A DNA stretch of 64,000 nt, from NCBI GenBank assembly GCA_018697195.1, contig JAGMWU010000041.1, forward strand, positions 300,754-364,753, in the 5' to 3' direction. Origin of the DNA: Certhia americana (lineage: Eukaryota; Chordata; Aves; Passeriformes; Certhiidae). The stretch's first letter is position 1, and each line of letters opens with the position of its first letter. Position numbers and translations under genes: made by a program. This document shows positions 13,416 to 25,559 of the stretch, one piece after another. The notes beneath the pieces are model-generated. The model was not told where the DNA came from, did not search any database, and saw only the letters and a program-made list of their open reading frames with translations.

Positions 13416-16400
13416 CCTTCCAAGGACTAAGGAGAGCTGAAGGAGAAGAGCCCCTCAGTGGCATGTGCCTGCAGTGGAACTGAGAACATGTCCTTCAGGA
13501 AAGGGTCAGACCTTGCCAGGCCACAGGGCTACTTCCAGGGAGGCAGCAGTGCTGGGAGTGAGGGAGGCTCACGAAGGGTCCAGGAGAGTGAGCGAGGACC
13601 CTCCCTCCACAGAATGTGTGCCAGAAAAAAACGTGACTCTCCAGGCCATTTCCACATCCTTTCCTTTTGCATAAGCAATGCTTCCCTTGCATGAGGAAAA
13701 CAACAAACTCCTGCCCTCTAGAGACAGGAGACCTCCAGCTCTGCTGAATAAAATATTTGCCACAACCTCCTTTTGAAGCAGATGCTACAAACGCAGCCAG
13801 TTTTATCCTCCCCCAAGGCCCACCGGCCAGCTCAGCAGCTCGGCACTCTCTCCTCCCGGCCCTGGAAGGCTGTCTCGCAGGAGAGGCAGCTTGTCACAAC
13901 CACTCTTGGTCAAGGCAGGAGTTTATTTGGAGAACTGCTGTATACAGCAGTGACAGAAAACTTGGCAAAGGAATGAAATCCCTCCCTTTTCTCGCTACCC
14001 AAACCCGTCAGGGCAGGATGGCCAGTGCTCATGCCAGCCCAGCGCCTGCTCCTGCCCACTCTCTGGGTGCCTACAGCCCTGTGCTTTCTCCATTCTGCCT
14101 TGTTCATGACAGGGTGCAGGGCACTGGGGCACAGGCAGAGTGCAGGTGGCTCTTGCTGGGTGCCACAGAATACAGGGAGCTGCAGAGACCCTGCACCCAC
14201 GTCCCAAGGGGATACGCTCCTGGTGAAATGCACTCCAAAGATAGAGCAACTTGTCCATATGCCCAGTTATGCAGTAAGTGCTGCTCACGGGTAAAAAGTA
14301 GCTCTAATGGCATTTCCTCAGAGCTGCCATCACACTAAAGATACCCTTTGCTCCCAGGGCAGCAGCAGCTGTGTGCAGTTCCATCCATGCCTAGAGTATG
14401 AAGTGGGTATGAGCCACCCTAAGTGCCAACAGCAGCATTTCACACATAAACATGCCGTGCGCTCCTCAGTGTGTGCTCCGAACACGTCTAAATCACAGGC
14501 ACTGAAAAATAAAATGTTCCAGCCTAGCATCTTTAAACTACCTCTTTGGAACCTCTCCCTGGTAGGTTTGGTTTGTTGGCCTGAGCTCCAAGATACAGCA
14601 TTTATCAGGTGTGAAAGACTGGAACTATTTTTTAAAACAACTTAGTCCCGTCTTCCTGCCCTTTTTCTCCCACAGCTAAAGCAGGTCCAAGGGGTGGAAG
14701 GTGGCTGTGAGGTACCTGTAACTGTGCTGGCACTTTCTCCTCACAGCAGCCTTTTTTTTGGATTCCCTTGTGACACCAGTTCCTGGACCCCAGAACCTGT
14801 GACCTTTGGAAGTTGACCTCCAGGACTGTGAGATTGATGAGAAAGATCATGAGGTTCATGCACCCACGCTAAGGAGGTTACATTACATAAATCTGAGGAA
14901 AATACACAAATTAATATGCCTTTCCACTGAAGCTGCTGGCAAAACTTGTTAAAGAAAAAAAAAAAATCTTGCTAGGACCCAAACAGCACCATTCAGTTGT
15001 AGCTTATTTCTTTTCATGGTGTTGTTGTTACTTTAGGAGGCTTTTGAGCCCACTCTGCCGTGTTCTCAGAGCTCAGAGCTCACCTCAGCTCTGTCACAGG
15101 TGTTTCAGCCAGCAATTCAGGAACTCTGAGGTAAAGCTACCTCAAGCAGCCATCAGGAACGATCCTGGCACCTGCAGCAGTAACACTGGTTCAGGAGCAC
15201 TCCTCTAAGGAATTATTGCTGATGAATTGTGTGACAAACGGTCCCTCCAGCAGCAGGTCATGCTGTGAGGCAGCTCTCTGGGGGTTGAAGTCCTAATCCC
15301 ATCCCATGGCTCAGGGTTGCCCACCGGGACCTCTCCAGGTGCTACCTGCAGAATGGCAGCGTGTGGGCTCTGCCGCAGGTGAGAGGGAGAACTGGCAATG
15401 GATTTGCCTGACATCAGACAACCGTGCTGGTGGCAGACACCTGGACAGGTGTTCTGAGTGCTCTGAGTCTGGCAGCACAGCCCTGGGCTTGGTGTCAGCA
15501 GGATGGAAAGCCAGTTTCAAACACCCACAACACCCTGAGCTTCCCAGGGGTCTGGGACGAGGGATTGTCACATTGTGGGTGACAAAGAGCAAGTGGGAGA
15601 GAGATGCCAGCAGCCAGTACCTGTGAGCTGTTCAGAGCTGCACAGGATGGGGTGAGTTAGCAGCTCTCTCCACAGCAAAGAGTCATCTTAAAAAAAATTA
15701 AAACGTCCCTTCAGATGTATCTACTTGTCAGTAGGTATTTATGGGGCAAGTGAGTGTTGTAACTGAGATACATCCCAGGCAGTGGAGCTGGGGAAGGAGC
15801 AGTCGGATCAAATGCCAGAGGAATTTTAGTGCCCAGATGGGCCAGGTGACAGAAGCTCTAGGTAATGCTGCTTCTGCCACCTCTGGAACAGGGAGGTCAG
15901 TGAGGGCCCTATCGGACAGGGGTTTGGCCCTTCACAGGTGCTCTGGTTCGGCTCCCACTGCCCAGGGAAAGTGCCAGGATCAATTCAGCAAGGAAACAGG
16001 ACTCTGAGGCAGGTGCTGCCTGGCACTGGTACCTCAGTGCCCAGTTTGAATTCCTCCCAGCTTTATTTCATCAGAATTCCCTTTTATTGTCACCATTGCA
16101 CATGAGTGTGCAAGTCCAGAACATATTCGTTATCCCAGTGCACAGCAGATAGGGAGGTAATGATTCTGAAGAGGTGTGGGAAGCAGGAAATAGCCTGTTC
16201 CCATGCATCAGCAAAGAGGAAAAGGTCTGTCTGTCAGTGCAAGGGCCACAGGGAAGAACCCACAGCCCTCAGCTTCAGTCCTCAGAGAGCGGTAAAGCGC
16301 AGGCTGGGCCACAGGATGCATGTGAGAAGAAATGAAGCAGGTTCTTGCCTGCTGACCCAAACTGCCCTTTCTGAAGTTCCTGATGAACATTGGAAGGGCT

Positions 16401-17040
16401 CCAGAGGAGCCCTTGCTATGTTCTCATACTCCCGCCAGAGCCCAGAATTTCGCTGGGATCGCAGGACAGCAGCATGTGCCTGCTCAGGCACACACGGACA
16501 CCCCAAAGTGCTTGTCACACTTGGCTTGCCACCGTCAATGGCCAAGCTCCAAGCCCAGGCCAAGCTCCAACCACATCTATCTACTGTCCCAAAGTGATCT
16601 CTTCTCCCCCCTTGCCCCCAGTACTGCCCACAGAGCCTTAGAGGCTTGGAGATGGACACAAGGGGGAGAGCTGCTCCTACAGGCTCCTCTTGGTGCCTTG
16701 TTTTGGGCATTGCCAGGTGAGGCTCTAACCTGGGGTTTGGTGTGAGCCCCCATTGCCTGAGACCCCACGCCCTGTGAGAACTTCCACCTTGTCCTGTAAC
16801 TTAGATTTAGTAAGAAATTCAACAACTGAAGAAATGGCTTTGATGTAATATAAAAAGAATTCCTTCTTGGTAAACCCCTTTGCCATAGATCTCTTTCCTC
16901 TTTTTTGTTGCTGTTTGAGACCGGCCACATTCATCCCCTGCGGGACCTCTGATGAGCATGAAGGGTGAGGTTTTTCTTACTGGATCTGGTGCATGGAGAC
17001 AGATCTCATATTCCCTACAAAGATCACAGAATGCATGCAT
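13416..17040. other. Non-coding unique DNA, no gene seen
   Basis: Frames up to 193 codons (13757-14338, plus) are present but several overlapping antisense frames cover the same bases and none has a recognisable domain. A 12-base A run sits at 14955-14966; with no identifiable sequence 5' of it, it does not support a retroposed insertion. Nothing else was identified. Confidence 0.5.
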
Positions 17041-17977
17041 AACTCATTTTTTAATTACTCTAGTGCTAAACCACTAATTTAGTACAATTTTATACTGACT
17101 ACATGTTGGTATTGTTAAGGTTTATGAGCCAGTGATTTACAAGGCATGGTACGTCAGAACTCAAATTGGTTGGATTGATGGTTTAATTGAGCAGAGGGAC
17201 ATGAGTGTAACAGTAACTCCCCACACTGGGGCATCCTGGCAATGCCACCAGGACAGGTAAACACTGGTGGAATTGGTTACATGGAACACGCCTGTTTTAA
17301 CTGCGAAGTCCAAACCAGACTGGTAAGACTAATGTTTAGCAAATAGTGCTTCTACTTAAGTAAATAGTTCTTTTTGTAAAGGTCATATTAATCAGAAGAA
17401 TTTAATCCTCTATTTCTGAAAGCTGGTCTCAATGATGACAGAGATACTACTGCATGGGAGGTTTTGGATGCCTTTTGAGGAAGGACTTACGTGACTCCGC
17501 AGCTTTTTCTCCACGTCGGCTTGCAGGAGACAGTGCTGCTGGTCACATCACTGAATTTCTAGTAATGAAAACCTGCAGCTCATATTGATCTGAAGTGGTA
17601 AACCCCTAACAAGCGAACATCAGCCTTTTATTTTCTGCCTGCCTCAGTTTTGCCCATCTGGAATGCAAATGGTTGAACTTCCCACTTAAACTGACAGTGT
17701 ATTCGTTATTACATGTTACCGTCTGATGCTGACAGTGTTTGGAGAGCTGGTATTTTTTAGGGCTCTGAGATTCCCCAGCTCAGGGTGTATTTTCCCTGCC
17801 AGTAACATGGGCAGGAGTCTGCCTCGCCACACACCTTCTTTTTCTCTTCCCTTCTCCATGATTCAAGGAATAAAGAAGCTGGGGAAAGAGATGTGGGAGA
17901 TGAGTAGGGAACCTTTGTTTAAGGTTCTCCTCTCTCCCTGCTGTGCCTAGAACCACTCATCCTGGCAGAAAAGCCAT
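17041..17977. other. AT-rich then mixed non-coding DNA
   Basis: 17041-17420 is AT-rich with few open frames and has the look of a candidate conserved element, though I see no specific strong motif. 17421-17977 leads into the CR1 3' end; I could not recognise CR1 body sequence in it, so the element appears severely 5'-truncated. Confidence 0.4.
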
Positions 17978-18082
17978 GTGGATATGGCACTTAGGGACAT
18001 GCTGGTGGCCTTGACAGCCATGAAGGAATGGTTGGATTGGGTGATCTTAACAGCTTTTCCAGCTTACAAGACTCCATGATCT
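17978..18082 (+). mobile_element. CR1 LINE fragment, 3' terminal part
   Basis: The segment matches the well-known 3' end of chicken-repeat-1 retroposons: a GGCACTTAGGGACATG block at about 17986, then GGTTGGATTGGGTGATCTTA at about 18030-18049, then CTTTTCC followed by a degraded copy of the terminal octamer repeat, here read as ACTCCATGATCT. Orientation is plus, with the 3' tail near 18082. CR1 elements are non-LTR retroposons that are usually 5'-truncated, as here: only about 105 bases are recognisable and no reverse transcriptase coding sequence remains. Divergence from the consensus suggests an old insertion. This is the best clue that the DNA is avian or at least sauropsid. Confidence 0.82.
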
Positions 18083-19060
18083 ACCTCTTTGCATCTCTTC
18101 TACATTTATAATACAGATGGTGGCAGCCAGAATTCCTGTAGTTCCTGTCCGCACCTTTTCACCAGTTTTGTATTTCTTAAACAGCTGACAGAAACAAAAC
18201 TGAAACATTAGGAAACCCCATGATAAGACCACTGCCCCTCTTGTGCCAGCCAAGACCCGCTTGAGTCATGCCAGATAACTGTGTGCCATCACCCTCCTTG
18301 AGACCCAGAAAAACTGGAGATCAGACTAAATGAACGACAGGAATATGAACCCCAGCCCAAAGTTCATTTGGCAATTCCATAGTCTCCCAGGTTTAAGCAC
18401 AAAGCAGTAATTTCCCTCCAGCAGTGCATCTCTTAAAGCAGAAATAAGGATTCAGAGCACAAGCAGTGCTGCCTGCTCCAAAGCCAGCACTGTTCACATG
18501 GCACCATCCTTGACAGATGCCCATGGCCAAAGGGAAGGAATCCTGCTGTGCCAGAGAGCTGCTTTGGGGCAGCACACCCTACTCCAACACCCCATGACCC
18601 TGTGGGAGTTTAGGCATTTAAATGAACTCCAAGTGAATAAAAAAGGTTTAAGATATCACTGTTGAATTTGTTTCATTCTGCTACACTGAAAGCTGGCAGG
18701 GTTCACCTGGACCCCTTTACGGATGTGGCATCACAAGAAAGCCCTTTTCCTTCCGTGCACAGCAATGTACAGATCCTAAGTACAAAGTCTGTAGATACAG
18801 TGCTACGGTTATTGGTAATAAAAATGAGTTTCAGATCAGCAGCAGCTCTGCTAACTAAGTCACATCTATCTGCACTCACTGTGTGAGGACCTGGCTCGGG
18901 GGAGAGTTGGGGGCAGGATCTGCCTTCCCCATGCTCTTCCCTTCCCACAGGAAGGGATGGGTTTGGGTTTGCTCACTGCAGCTTGCCAGAATTTGTGAAT
19001 TATGCTCACAGAAGGCCTAGGAGTGTCAGAATGTGTCGCCCGTGTCCTCGTGCTTGCCTA
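18083..19060. other. Non-coding unique DNA, no gene seen
   Basis: The stretch has only frames of 60-81 codons without recognisable content. No repeat, tandem array or clear regulatory motif cluster was seen. Confidence 0.5.
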
Positions 19061-19064
19061 GAGC

Positions 19065-19087
19065 CCACATTTGTAAAGCAAATGTGG
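19065..19087. repeat. Perfect 9-base inverted repeat
   Basis: CCACATTTG at 19065-19073 and CAAATGTGG at 19079-19087 are exact reverse complements separated by the 5-base loop TAAAG. The arms carry E-box-like CANNTG half content (CAAATG), so a paired bHLH site is one reading. The other is a chance short hairpin. It lies at the edge of the CpG-retaining block that follows. Confidence 0.75.
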
Positions 19088-20850
19088 TGCCGCGCTCTGG
19101 GTAATTTCCATTAATTCTTAAAAGGTTTTTCATGGGTTTGTTATTTTCCCAAACATCTGAATTTCAATTACAGCCTCCTTCTAGCATCCAGCAACCTCTG
19201 TCTGTGTGCTACTCCACCAGTAACAGCTTCTCTCTTCCCTCAGGGCCGCTGTATCAACTTCACCCGGGTTCCCTCTCAGTAGAGGAGAAGAGGCGGATAC
19301 CGGAAGGAGAGACAGCCACATTGTCACTGTCCTACCCAGCCGAGAGAACCGAGCCCTTCCTCACATCCCTTGGACCATCTCCCAGCCCGAGCTCTGCAGG
19401 TTCCTGCATCCCTGCTCCAGGAGCCCGCATTCCGACTGTGCACTGGTGCTCTGCCCATGCCCTGGAGAGCAGCACTGCCATGTGTGCCTGGCTCTGTGCA
19501 ACGCCAAAGGGACAGCACAGACACCAAAGATGAGAATGCTTTTCTATTTTTGTTATTTGCTGTTTTTTAAGGACTACAGATTCTCAGGACGCAATGTGCT
19601 TTTAGCGGCGACACAACGTTCCTCAGCTGCAGTGGAGGCACGTGGTATTTACACAGGGACTACTCGCCATGGGCACAGGATAACAATTCCCACCAGGCTA
19701 AGCAGGCGCAGTGCCAAGTGCCTCAGAGCCATGTCAGATCCCCAACCCTCGCCAGCTCCCTCCATTGTGCCTTACGGGAACCTTCTGACTGGAAATCTTG
19801 TCACTCTAACACTGAAAAGTGCACACGCATGACAAAATGTAGACAGGATGCCTCGAGGTATCGGTAGCGAGCAAGACTTTGCCCTTTAGTTTTTGAAGAC
19901 ACCTTTCTTTCATTATGCACCCGGGACAGGAAGGAATTACTAGAGCGTTATTCTGCGGGAAGACAGCCTGTAAGCAGAGATCTTGAGCCGAGTTGGAGGG
20001 ACTGATGCTTCAAGACCTTGACACTGTGGCTGGTGGTTTATTCCCCTTTCCTGCATTCACAGTTCAGTAGCGCATAAAACATCATCATCTATAAACATAC
20101 CTAGCAGTCGTAGGCTTGTGTATTTTTTTTAGATTAAAAAAAGCAGTAGCCACTAAGCTGGTATCTCAGGGTTTTTTCCCCCCGCAAATCTCCAAGGGCT
20201 CTTCAGCGTCACAAGCCAGCAACTCTCTTTGCATGAGAATTTCAAAGTTTAATTAATATAATTAAAGGCAACAGCAAGCAGCAGCCTGTGAAGATTTTGC
20301 TCATCTTTTTTATGCCTTTTGACATTGAATGACCTATTACTGTATGTGCGTTCCTCAGTGGCGGAGGGGGCGCCGAGCGTTGGGTACGATTCCGCAGTGG
20401 GAAAGACCTCTTTCCATCAATTCGGAAATTAAATTTATGGGAGCGCCGGCCATCACCAAACATCGACAATGTATGTATTATAATTTTTTAGAAAAACCAG
20501 TGTCGTGTCACGTCGACGATGCCAAATTATGTTAGCGTGAGCGGAAACACTGTGGGGGAGGAAGGAGGGAGCAGCTGAAGAAAAAGGCTCAAATGATCCA
20601 GTCACTTTCGATACTGTACTTCAGAGGCAGAATGGATATTCGAGTCGAAACCTGACAAAGCGCGCCCGCTTTGATGGGAACTGGTATAGACAATGACCAG
20701 TGGCTGGGTCAGTGGGATGTCTCTCTGCGAGCAGGGAGGCTTATCAAATGACACTAAAAATAAGTTCAACAACCATCACGTTGGAGGGGAAAAGGCGAAC
20801 ATTTCACATTTGGTGGGCATGAATGTGCGCAAGATGGAAAGAGCAATGCG
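19080..20850. promoter_or_regulatory. CpG-retaining non-coding block, strong conserved-element candidate
   Basis: The sequence is about average in GC yet keeps many CpGs. By hand count about 28 lie in 20341-20850 alone, with more at 19600-19640 and 19850-19970. Small CpG-containing palindromes occur at 20511-20518 (CGTCGACG) and 20639-20649 (TTCGAGTCGAA). Retained CpG in mid-GC DNA usually means low germline methylation or purifying selection. The 3' half of a CTCF-like motif (AGGGGGCGC) is at 20365-20373, with a poor 5' half. The translations I read here, including a 133-codon frame at 19132-19533, resemble no protein I know. It could be an enhancer cluster, an orphan CpG region or part of a non-coding transcript. 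Confidence 0.45.
20248..20266. promoter_or_regulatory. Palindromic paired homeodomain site
   Basis: TTTAATT at 20248-20254 and AATTAAA at 20260-20266 form an exact inverted repeat with a 5-base spacer, giving two TAATT(A) cores facing each other. Homeodomain and paired-class proteins bind such arrangements as dimers. The motif is short and AT-rich, so chance occurrence is possible; its position inside the CpG-retaining block raises interest. Confidence 0.4.
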
Positions 20851-21087
20851 GAGCATCCTGGGCTAATTATCTCCTTTGTGCTCTTCATTGGAATCGCAAG
20901 GGACAGAAATAATTCTCTTGGTCCACGTCCAAATCTGTGGCACTGCCCAAAGATGCCTTTACATTTATCCACTTGCTTACATCTTCTGCTTGAGTTTATT
21001 TATGTCACTGGTAGCCTCATCAGCAACAACCATGTCTGCACATTAGACTATAAATAAAATTATTATCTACATTTCAGTCGTTATTTC

Positions 21088-21107
21088 TGTCTTCTCTTCT
21101 CCTGTAG
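21088..21107 (+). other. Splice-acceptor-like tract
   Basis: A pyrimidine tract (TGTCTTCTCTTCTCCTGTAG) ends in AG at 21106-21107 and is preceded by AT-rich sequence with possible branch-point contexts. It would be a good 3' splice site. The downstream sequence encodes no recognisable protein and no matching donor stands out, so if used it would more likely belong to a non-coding transcript. Such tracts also occur by chance. Confidence 0.25.
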
Positions 21108-23740
21108 CTCCCCATCACTACCACAGCTTAGACCTCCATTTCCTAGTGCCATGGTGACCCATGGTACTGACTTCCAGAGCCAGCCCACTTTCCTGTGCAC
21201 AGTGTGGCCGGGAAAGCTGCCACAGCAGCACCCAGGTGTCCTGGCTGCCCACAGCCAAGGAGAACCCTTTGAACATCACAAGGATGCTGCTCATGCCTTG
21301 CGGAGCATCAGCCGTGCAAGAACAGAACCACTGAGTGCCCACAGCGATGCCCTGTCACTGCAGAACCACAGCTTGGGTGGCACTGGCCTTGGGCTCGGGA
21401 CGTCTGCCCCGCAGAGCTCAACCAGCAAGCTCCTGGCTGAGCTGAAGCCCCTGACTACATCTCTGTGCAGTCTTCAGTGCAATGCAAGACCAAGAGCCAA
21501 CACTGGCCAGGTGTGACAGGACACAGGTGAGGTCCTGCACTCCTCCTCAAGGTGCTGAGGCGGCACAGCTGGAAGCACTGAGCTCAGCAGATGCTAGGTT
21601 AAAGCACAATCAGCTTCCTCTTTTTTCCTCCATTTTTCATGCACGCATATTCCAATGTACAACTAGAGCACTGGCTTGTGTTCTGAGCTGCACTGTGTAA
21701 CAGGACAACATGCAGATGGAAAAGGGTTTCCCCCTCACGTTCATCTGCAGCCTCTCAAAGAGTATTTGTAACCAACTGAGACACAGAAGTAGAAATCCAC
21801 TGACCATTTTTTGTCCTTTCTACCTGTGTCCATTGAAAACCATGAAATAAGCAGTTCTTCACAGAAAGGCTGATCCCAAGCAAAATCTCATTTTGGGTCT
21901 CTACATTGATTTTCCCTTCTAACTGTATCACAGTATCATAGCATGTTACACTTGGCATTTTGGTGCAGACAATACCTGAGAGTTTCCTTTTAACATAATG
22001 TGGAATGTCTGTCACAAATACTTTGGGGGGCAAGAGGCATAGGGTGATAATAAAATCCACAGATTCAGATGACACAAATGAGACTTCCTTGGCAGGACTG
22101 CTCAGAATGCCTGAGAGAACACTAAAGAGTTGTGTACAAAGAGCCCAACAAGGCCACCGAGCAACCCTGGGGGGCTCCTCTCATCAGTGAGGCAAGGCAG
22201 GATTCATGGGAACAAGAAGATCCTCAATACAACAAGGCTATGTTTATTTGATACATTTTGATAATAATAGAAATGAATTGGCTGGAGTTAATATAAACTA
22301 AAAATTAATTTTGTCATGTTCCCTTTCAGTTTTTTGATTTAACAAGAGATGTAGCATTTGTCAGGCATGAACTTGCTGTGTGTGACCCAGGGGAGCTGGG
22401 TCAAGCTGATCCAAGGCGAAATGCAAGGGAATTCTCGGTGCTGTGATGCAGGCTCATTCTGAGCCCTAGGCACTGCAGGACAGCCCTGGCTGGCTGGTAC
22501 TAATTCCTGTGGGGGGTTTTCCTGCAGGAAATTTCTGTGTTACATCCCTCTTCTTCTGATCATCCCTACTGTGACACCACAGCTCTGCACTTTACACACT
22601 GCAGTTTGTTTTACACATTTGACTCAGCTTTATCACACTGGAACGCTCCCACACAGGGGTGCATTCCCACTCCTGGGTGTGCTGGGATTTAGAGGCAAAG
22701 ATAAGGTTATCTTTGACATCTCTCAGCAATGGTACCTCACGCAGGTCATGAGTTTGCATCCCTTTCCCGGGATTCTCACAAACTCCCAGGACACAGGTGT
22801 CTGGCCCCTGCAAAACCTGTGGTGACATCAGACTGCCCTAGTCACTGTTGTCACCTTCACGTGTCCTCATGGCTGAAATCATGTTGACATACTCCAGGGA
22901 AAAAACCAAAGTTTCAACAAAGTGGAAGTTCCAAGAAGGGGAGGTTTCAGGTTTTCCCTTCTGCTGTTTCTCTGGCACATGTAGGAGGAAGTTGGGAATT
23001 CTGTATTATGTCATTTCAGATCAAACCTCCCTTTCCAGCTGTGGAAGAAGTGGCTCTTGTATTGGTCACAATTCAGACAGTGGGGAAAGGTTAAAGAAGC
23101 CCAGTGTCATCAATGAGGGAGAAAGTCCCATCTGATCCTCTGTCACTGAGTGCTGCCTCATGACTACAGGAACCCTGCTCTGCTGCAGGACAGGTGTTTT
23201 CCTTAGTTCACTGGGAAGCAGCAAAGGCATTGGCACTGCCTGCCTTTGGAGTTCAGCTTAGGGAACACTTCTTCACCAGAAGAGCCACTTGGGAAATTTG
23301 GGAGCTCAGCTGGAGGCTTGGGACCCGTCTCTGACCTCCCCTCTATGCACTGCTGAGCATCCAAAATTGCCATCATAGTGTGGCCCTGGGAGCATGATGG
23401 GCACAGGTAACAGTCCACGTACAACAGACGCCAGGCTCTGGTATGGCCAGAGCAATGTCCCCTTCCTTCCTGCCAAAGTAAGGGGCTTGAATGTTGTCCT
23501 CACCAAGAGCCAGGGCTCTGGCCCATGGAGCTGCACCAGAGTAGGACACTGGGCAAACAGCCCCATGTGGCCAAAGGGGTTGGCACAGCACTCCCAGGAA
23601 AAGCCACAGCAGGGGCAGCGTGTTGAGCAGAAACTTCAGAGGCTGCAGTGAGCAAGTCAAGGCAGTGCTTCATTTGCTAAGGAGTAGCTTCCAGGTGCCT
23701 CTTGAGCTGTTACAGAATTAACATCACTATTTCTAGAGAG
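21108..23740. other. Non-coding unique DNA, no gene seen
   Basis: The longest frame is 121 codons (21151-21516, plus) without recognisable domain. 22230-22340 is a short AT-rich stretch. The segment near 23262-23290 has a faint resemblance to CR1 body sequence but too weak to call. Confidence 0.5.
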
Positions 23741-24130
23741 GGCTTTATTAGACCTGGAATGTCCTATTTTATTTCACAAAGCTGTTTTGCATTGGCTCAA
23801 TTAAAATTGTTACATATTTTTGGGTCCTAGGTGCCGTCTGTTTAACAGTGCAAGTGGGTCCTGTGATGCACTTGTAAATTTTGTGCTGCAATATATTTTT
23901 TTTTAATATAATCAGGGACTTTGGATGCAAGAAACTGCCTTTACTTGATACCTTTTTTGGGTTTTGACAGTGGACTCACAATGGTTCTTCCTGTATTACA
24001 AGGATGGCCGCACAGCCCATGGAAAAGCAAGATTTGATTTCCATGTTTCTACCGAAATCGCATTATTTCATTTGCACTTTTGGGGTTTTTTTTTCATTTG
24101 CTTGCTCTGCCTGATTTTGTAAATGAACTT
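23741..24130. promoter_or_regulatory. AT-rich candidate regulatory block
   Basis: The block is AT-rich and nearly devoid of open frames, with TTTTTTTTTAATATAAT at 23899 and several CAATTAAAA-like cores, standing out from GC-richer flanks. A conserved-element reading is inference only. A decayed AT-rich repeat is the main alternative. Confidence 0.25.
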
Positions 24131-25200
24131 ATTTTCCCAAACGGGAATGCACAGGACTGCTCAGCTGGGGCCTGTGGCTGCTGCTGCCTGCTGGGGAGCT
24201 CTGGGATGTACAAACCACAGCAATCCTCACTAGCACTGGGAACAAACACACCTTCTGAGGCAAAAACCCCACCTGCAAAGCTGGATGTACTCTACAGCAC
24301 AGCTGAGCCCCTGACAAATCTCCTGAGAAACAGATTTCAAACATGGTTTTATACGCTGGGGGGTTTCAGTACAATTTTTAGGTCTGCTCTGGTGTCACCA
24401 GCACTGAAATATTATTCCTGACTCACTGTGAATTACAACAAAATCCCAAAACCAACCCATTAATTTGTTTTCCTTTAAAAGCACAATCTCAAATTCTGCT
24501 AAATTTTCCAACACATTGTAGAAGAAGAGCATCTGCAATGGCAACAATCCTGCAGCAGTTGTGGCATTCCCAGGTCTGCTCCACAGACAGGAGAGGGGTC
24601 CCAGGCCTCAGCATTCTGGTTCTGTAAGTGGAACTTCTTTATTCTGGGTGGTGAATTGGGCAGTACCCAAAAAGGCCCCAGATCCCTGCAGCACTGCTCA
24701 GGAGGATATTTAGGAAAACTAACTGTTCCAAACAGCATGCTGCTTCTAAGCTGCCTTCAGGGACATGGATGTACCTGGAGCACAAGTCCCGCCCATTTCA
24801 GGATGTAACAAGACATGACTAAGTCACAGAGGAACTCCTCCCGGACCACACCACTAGTTTTAGCATTAACTCAAGCCCCAACGAAACTCTGAGCACCTGC
24901 CCAAGCTCCAACAACAGCCCTCACTTCCCTGGACAATATCCTGAGGGCACAGGGAGACCCACTTGCTCTAACTGTGGCATTGGAGCAAGGATTTACCTGG
25001 GATGTAGCACAGCACCGAACCTCACTGCTTGATACCCTGCTATGACAGCACGGACTGCAGCGGCCCGAGATGTCTTCCCCTTTTCCAAAACCTCTCCAGG
25101 CTAACCATGCACTCTGTGGTTCCTCGGGACAGCTGCCTGGGATTGCCAGCCCCTGGGATAGATGGTGTCTACTGACAGAGCTGCAAGACACTGATTAAAT
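24131..25200. other. Non-coding unique DNA, no gene seen
   Basis: The stretch has only frames up to 113 codons, without familiar protein content. No repeat or RNA gene was recognised. Confidence 0.5.
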
Positions 25201-25535
25201 TATGTGCTTTGGCCAACCTGTGTGGGGAAAATTAATTTAAGCGCCAAGTGATGGGTTCAGCACTGCCTTGTTGGAACAGGGAGGTTGGGCTCTGTGATGC
25301 TTCATCTCCTTTTATTTGATTAGGCAAATTAGGAAACAACAGTGTGAAATGCATTATTGTACTGATCTGATGTCCAAAATGTGAATCTCATTACAGCCTC
25401 AACGCTTTTTTTTTGGTTTCTCTGTAAGCTGAGGAAGAGCAAGCAGGCCAGAAATAGATATTTTTCAAATTATATTGGAATGGCCCAGTAATAAACATCA
25501 TATTCAGTATAGGCTTCAGTCCTTGGAACAGCTTC
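25201..25535. promoter_or_regulatory. AT-rich candidate regulatory block
   Basis: The block contains AATTAATTTAAG at about 25230, TTAGGCAAATTAGG at about 25320 and a T run near 25408. It has few open frames on either strand and a sharp compositional contrast to the following 500 bases. The texture resembles vertebrate conserved non-coding DNA, which alignment would settle. Confidence 0.3.
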
Positions 25536-25559
25536 TCATAAAAAGCATCTTTCTAGCTT

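Noticed and set aside
14955..14966. Poly-A run as a retroposed pseudogene tail
   Set aside because: No recognisable transcript or element sequence lies immediately upstream.
23262..23345. Weak resemblance to CR1 body sequence
   Set aside because: Only a few words match and the characteristic 3' tail is absent. Insufficient to call.
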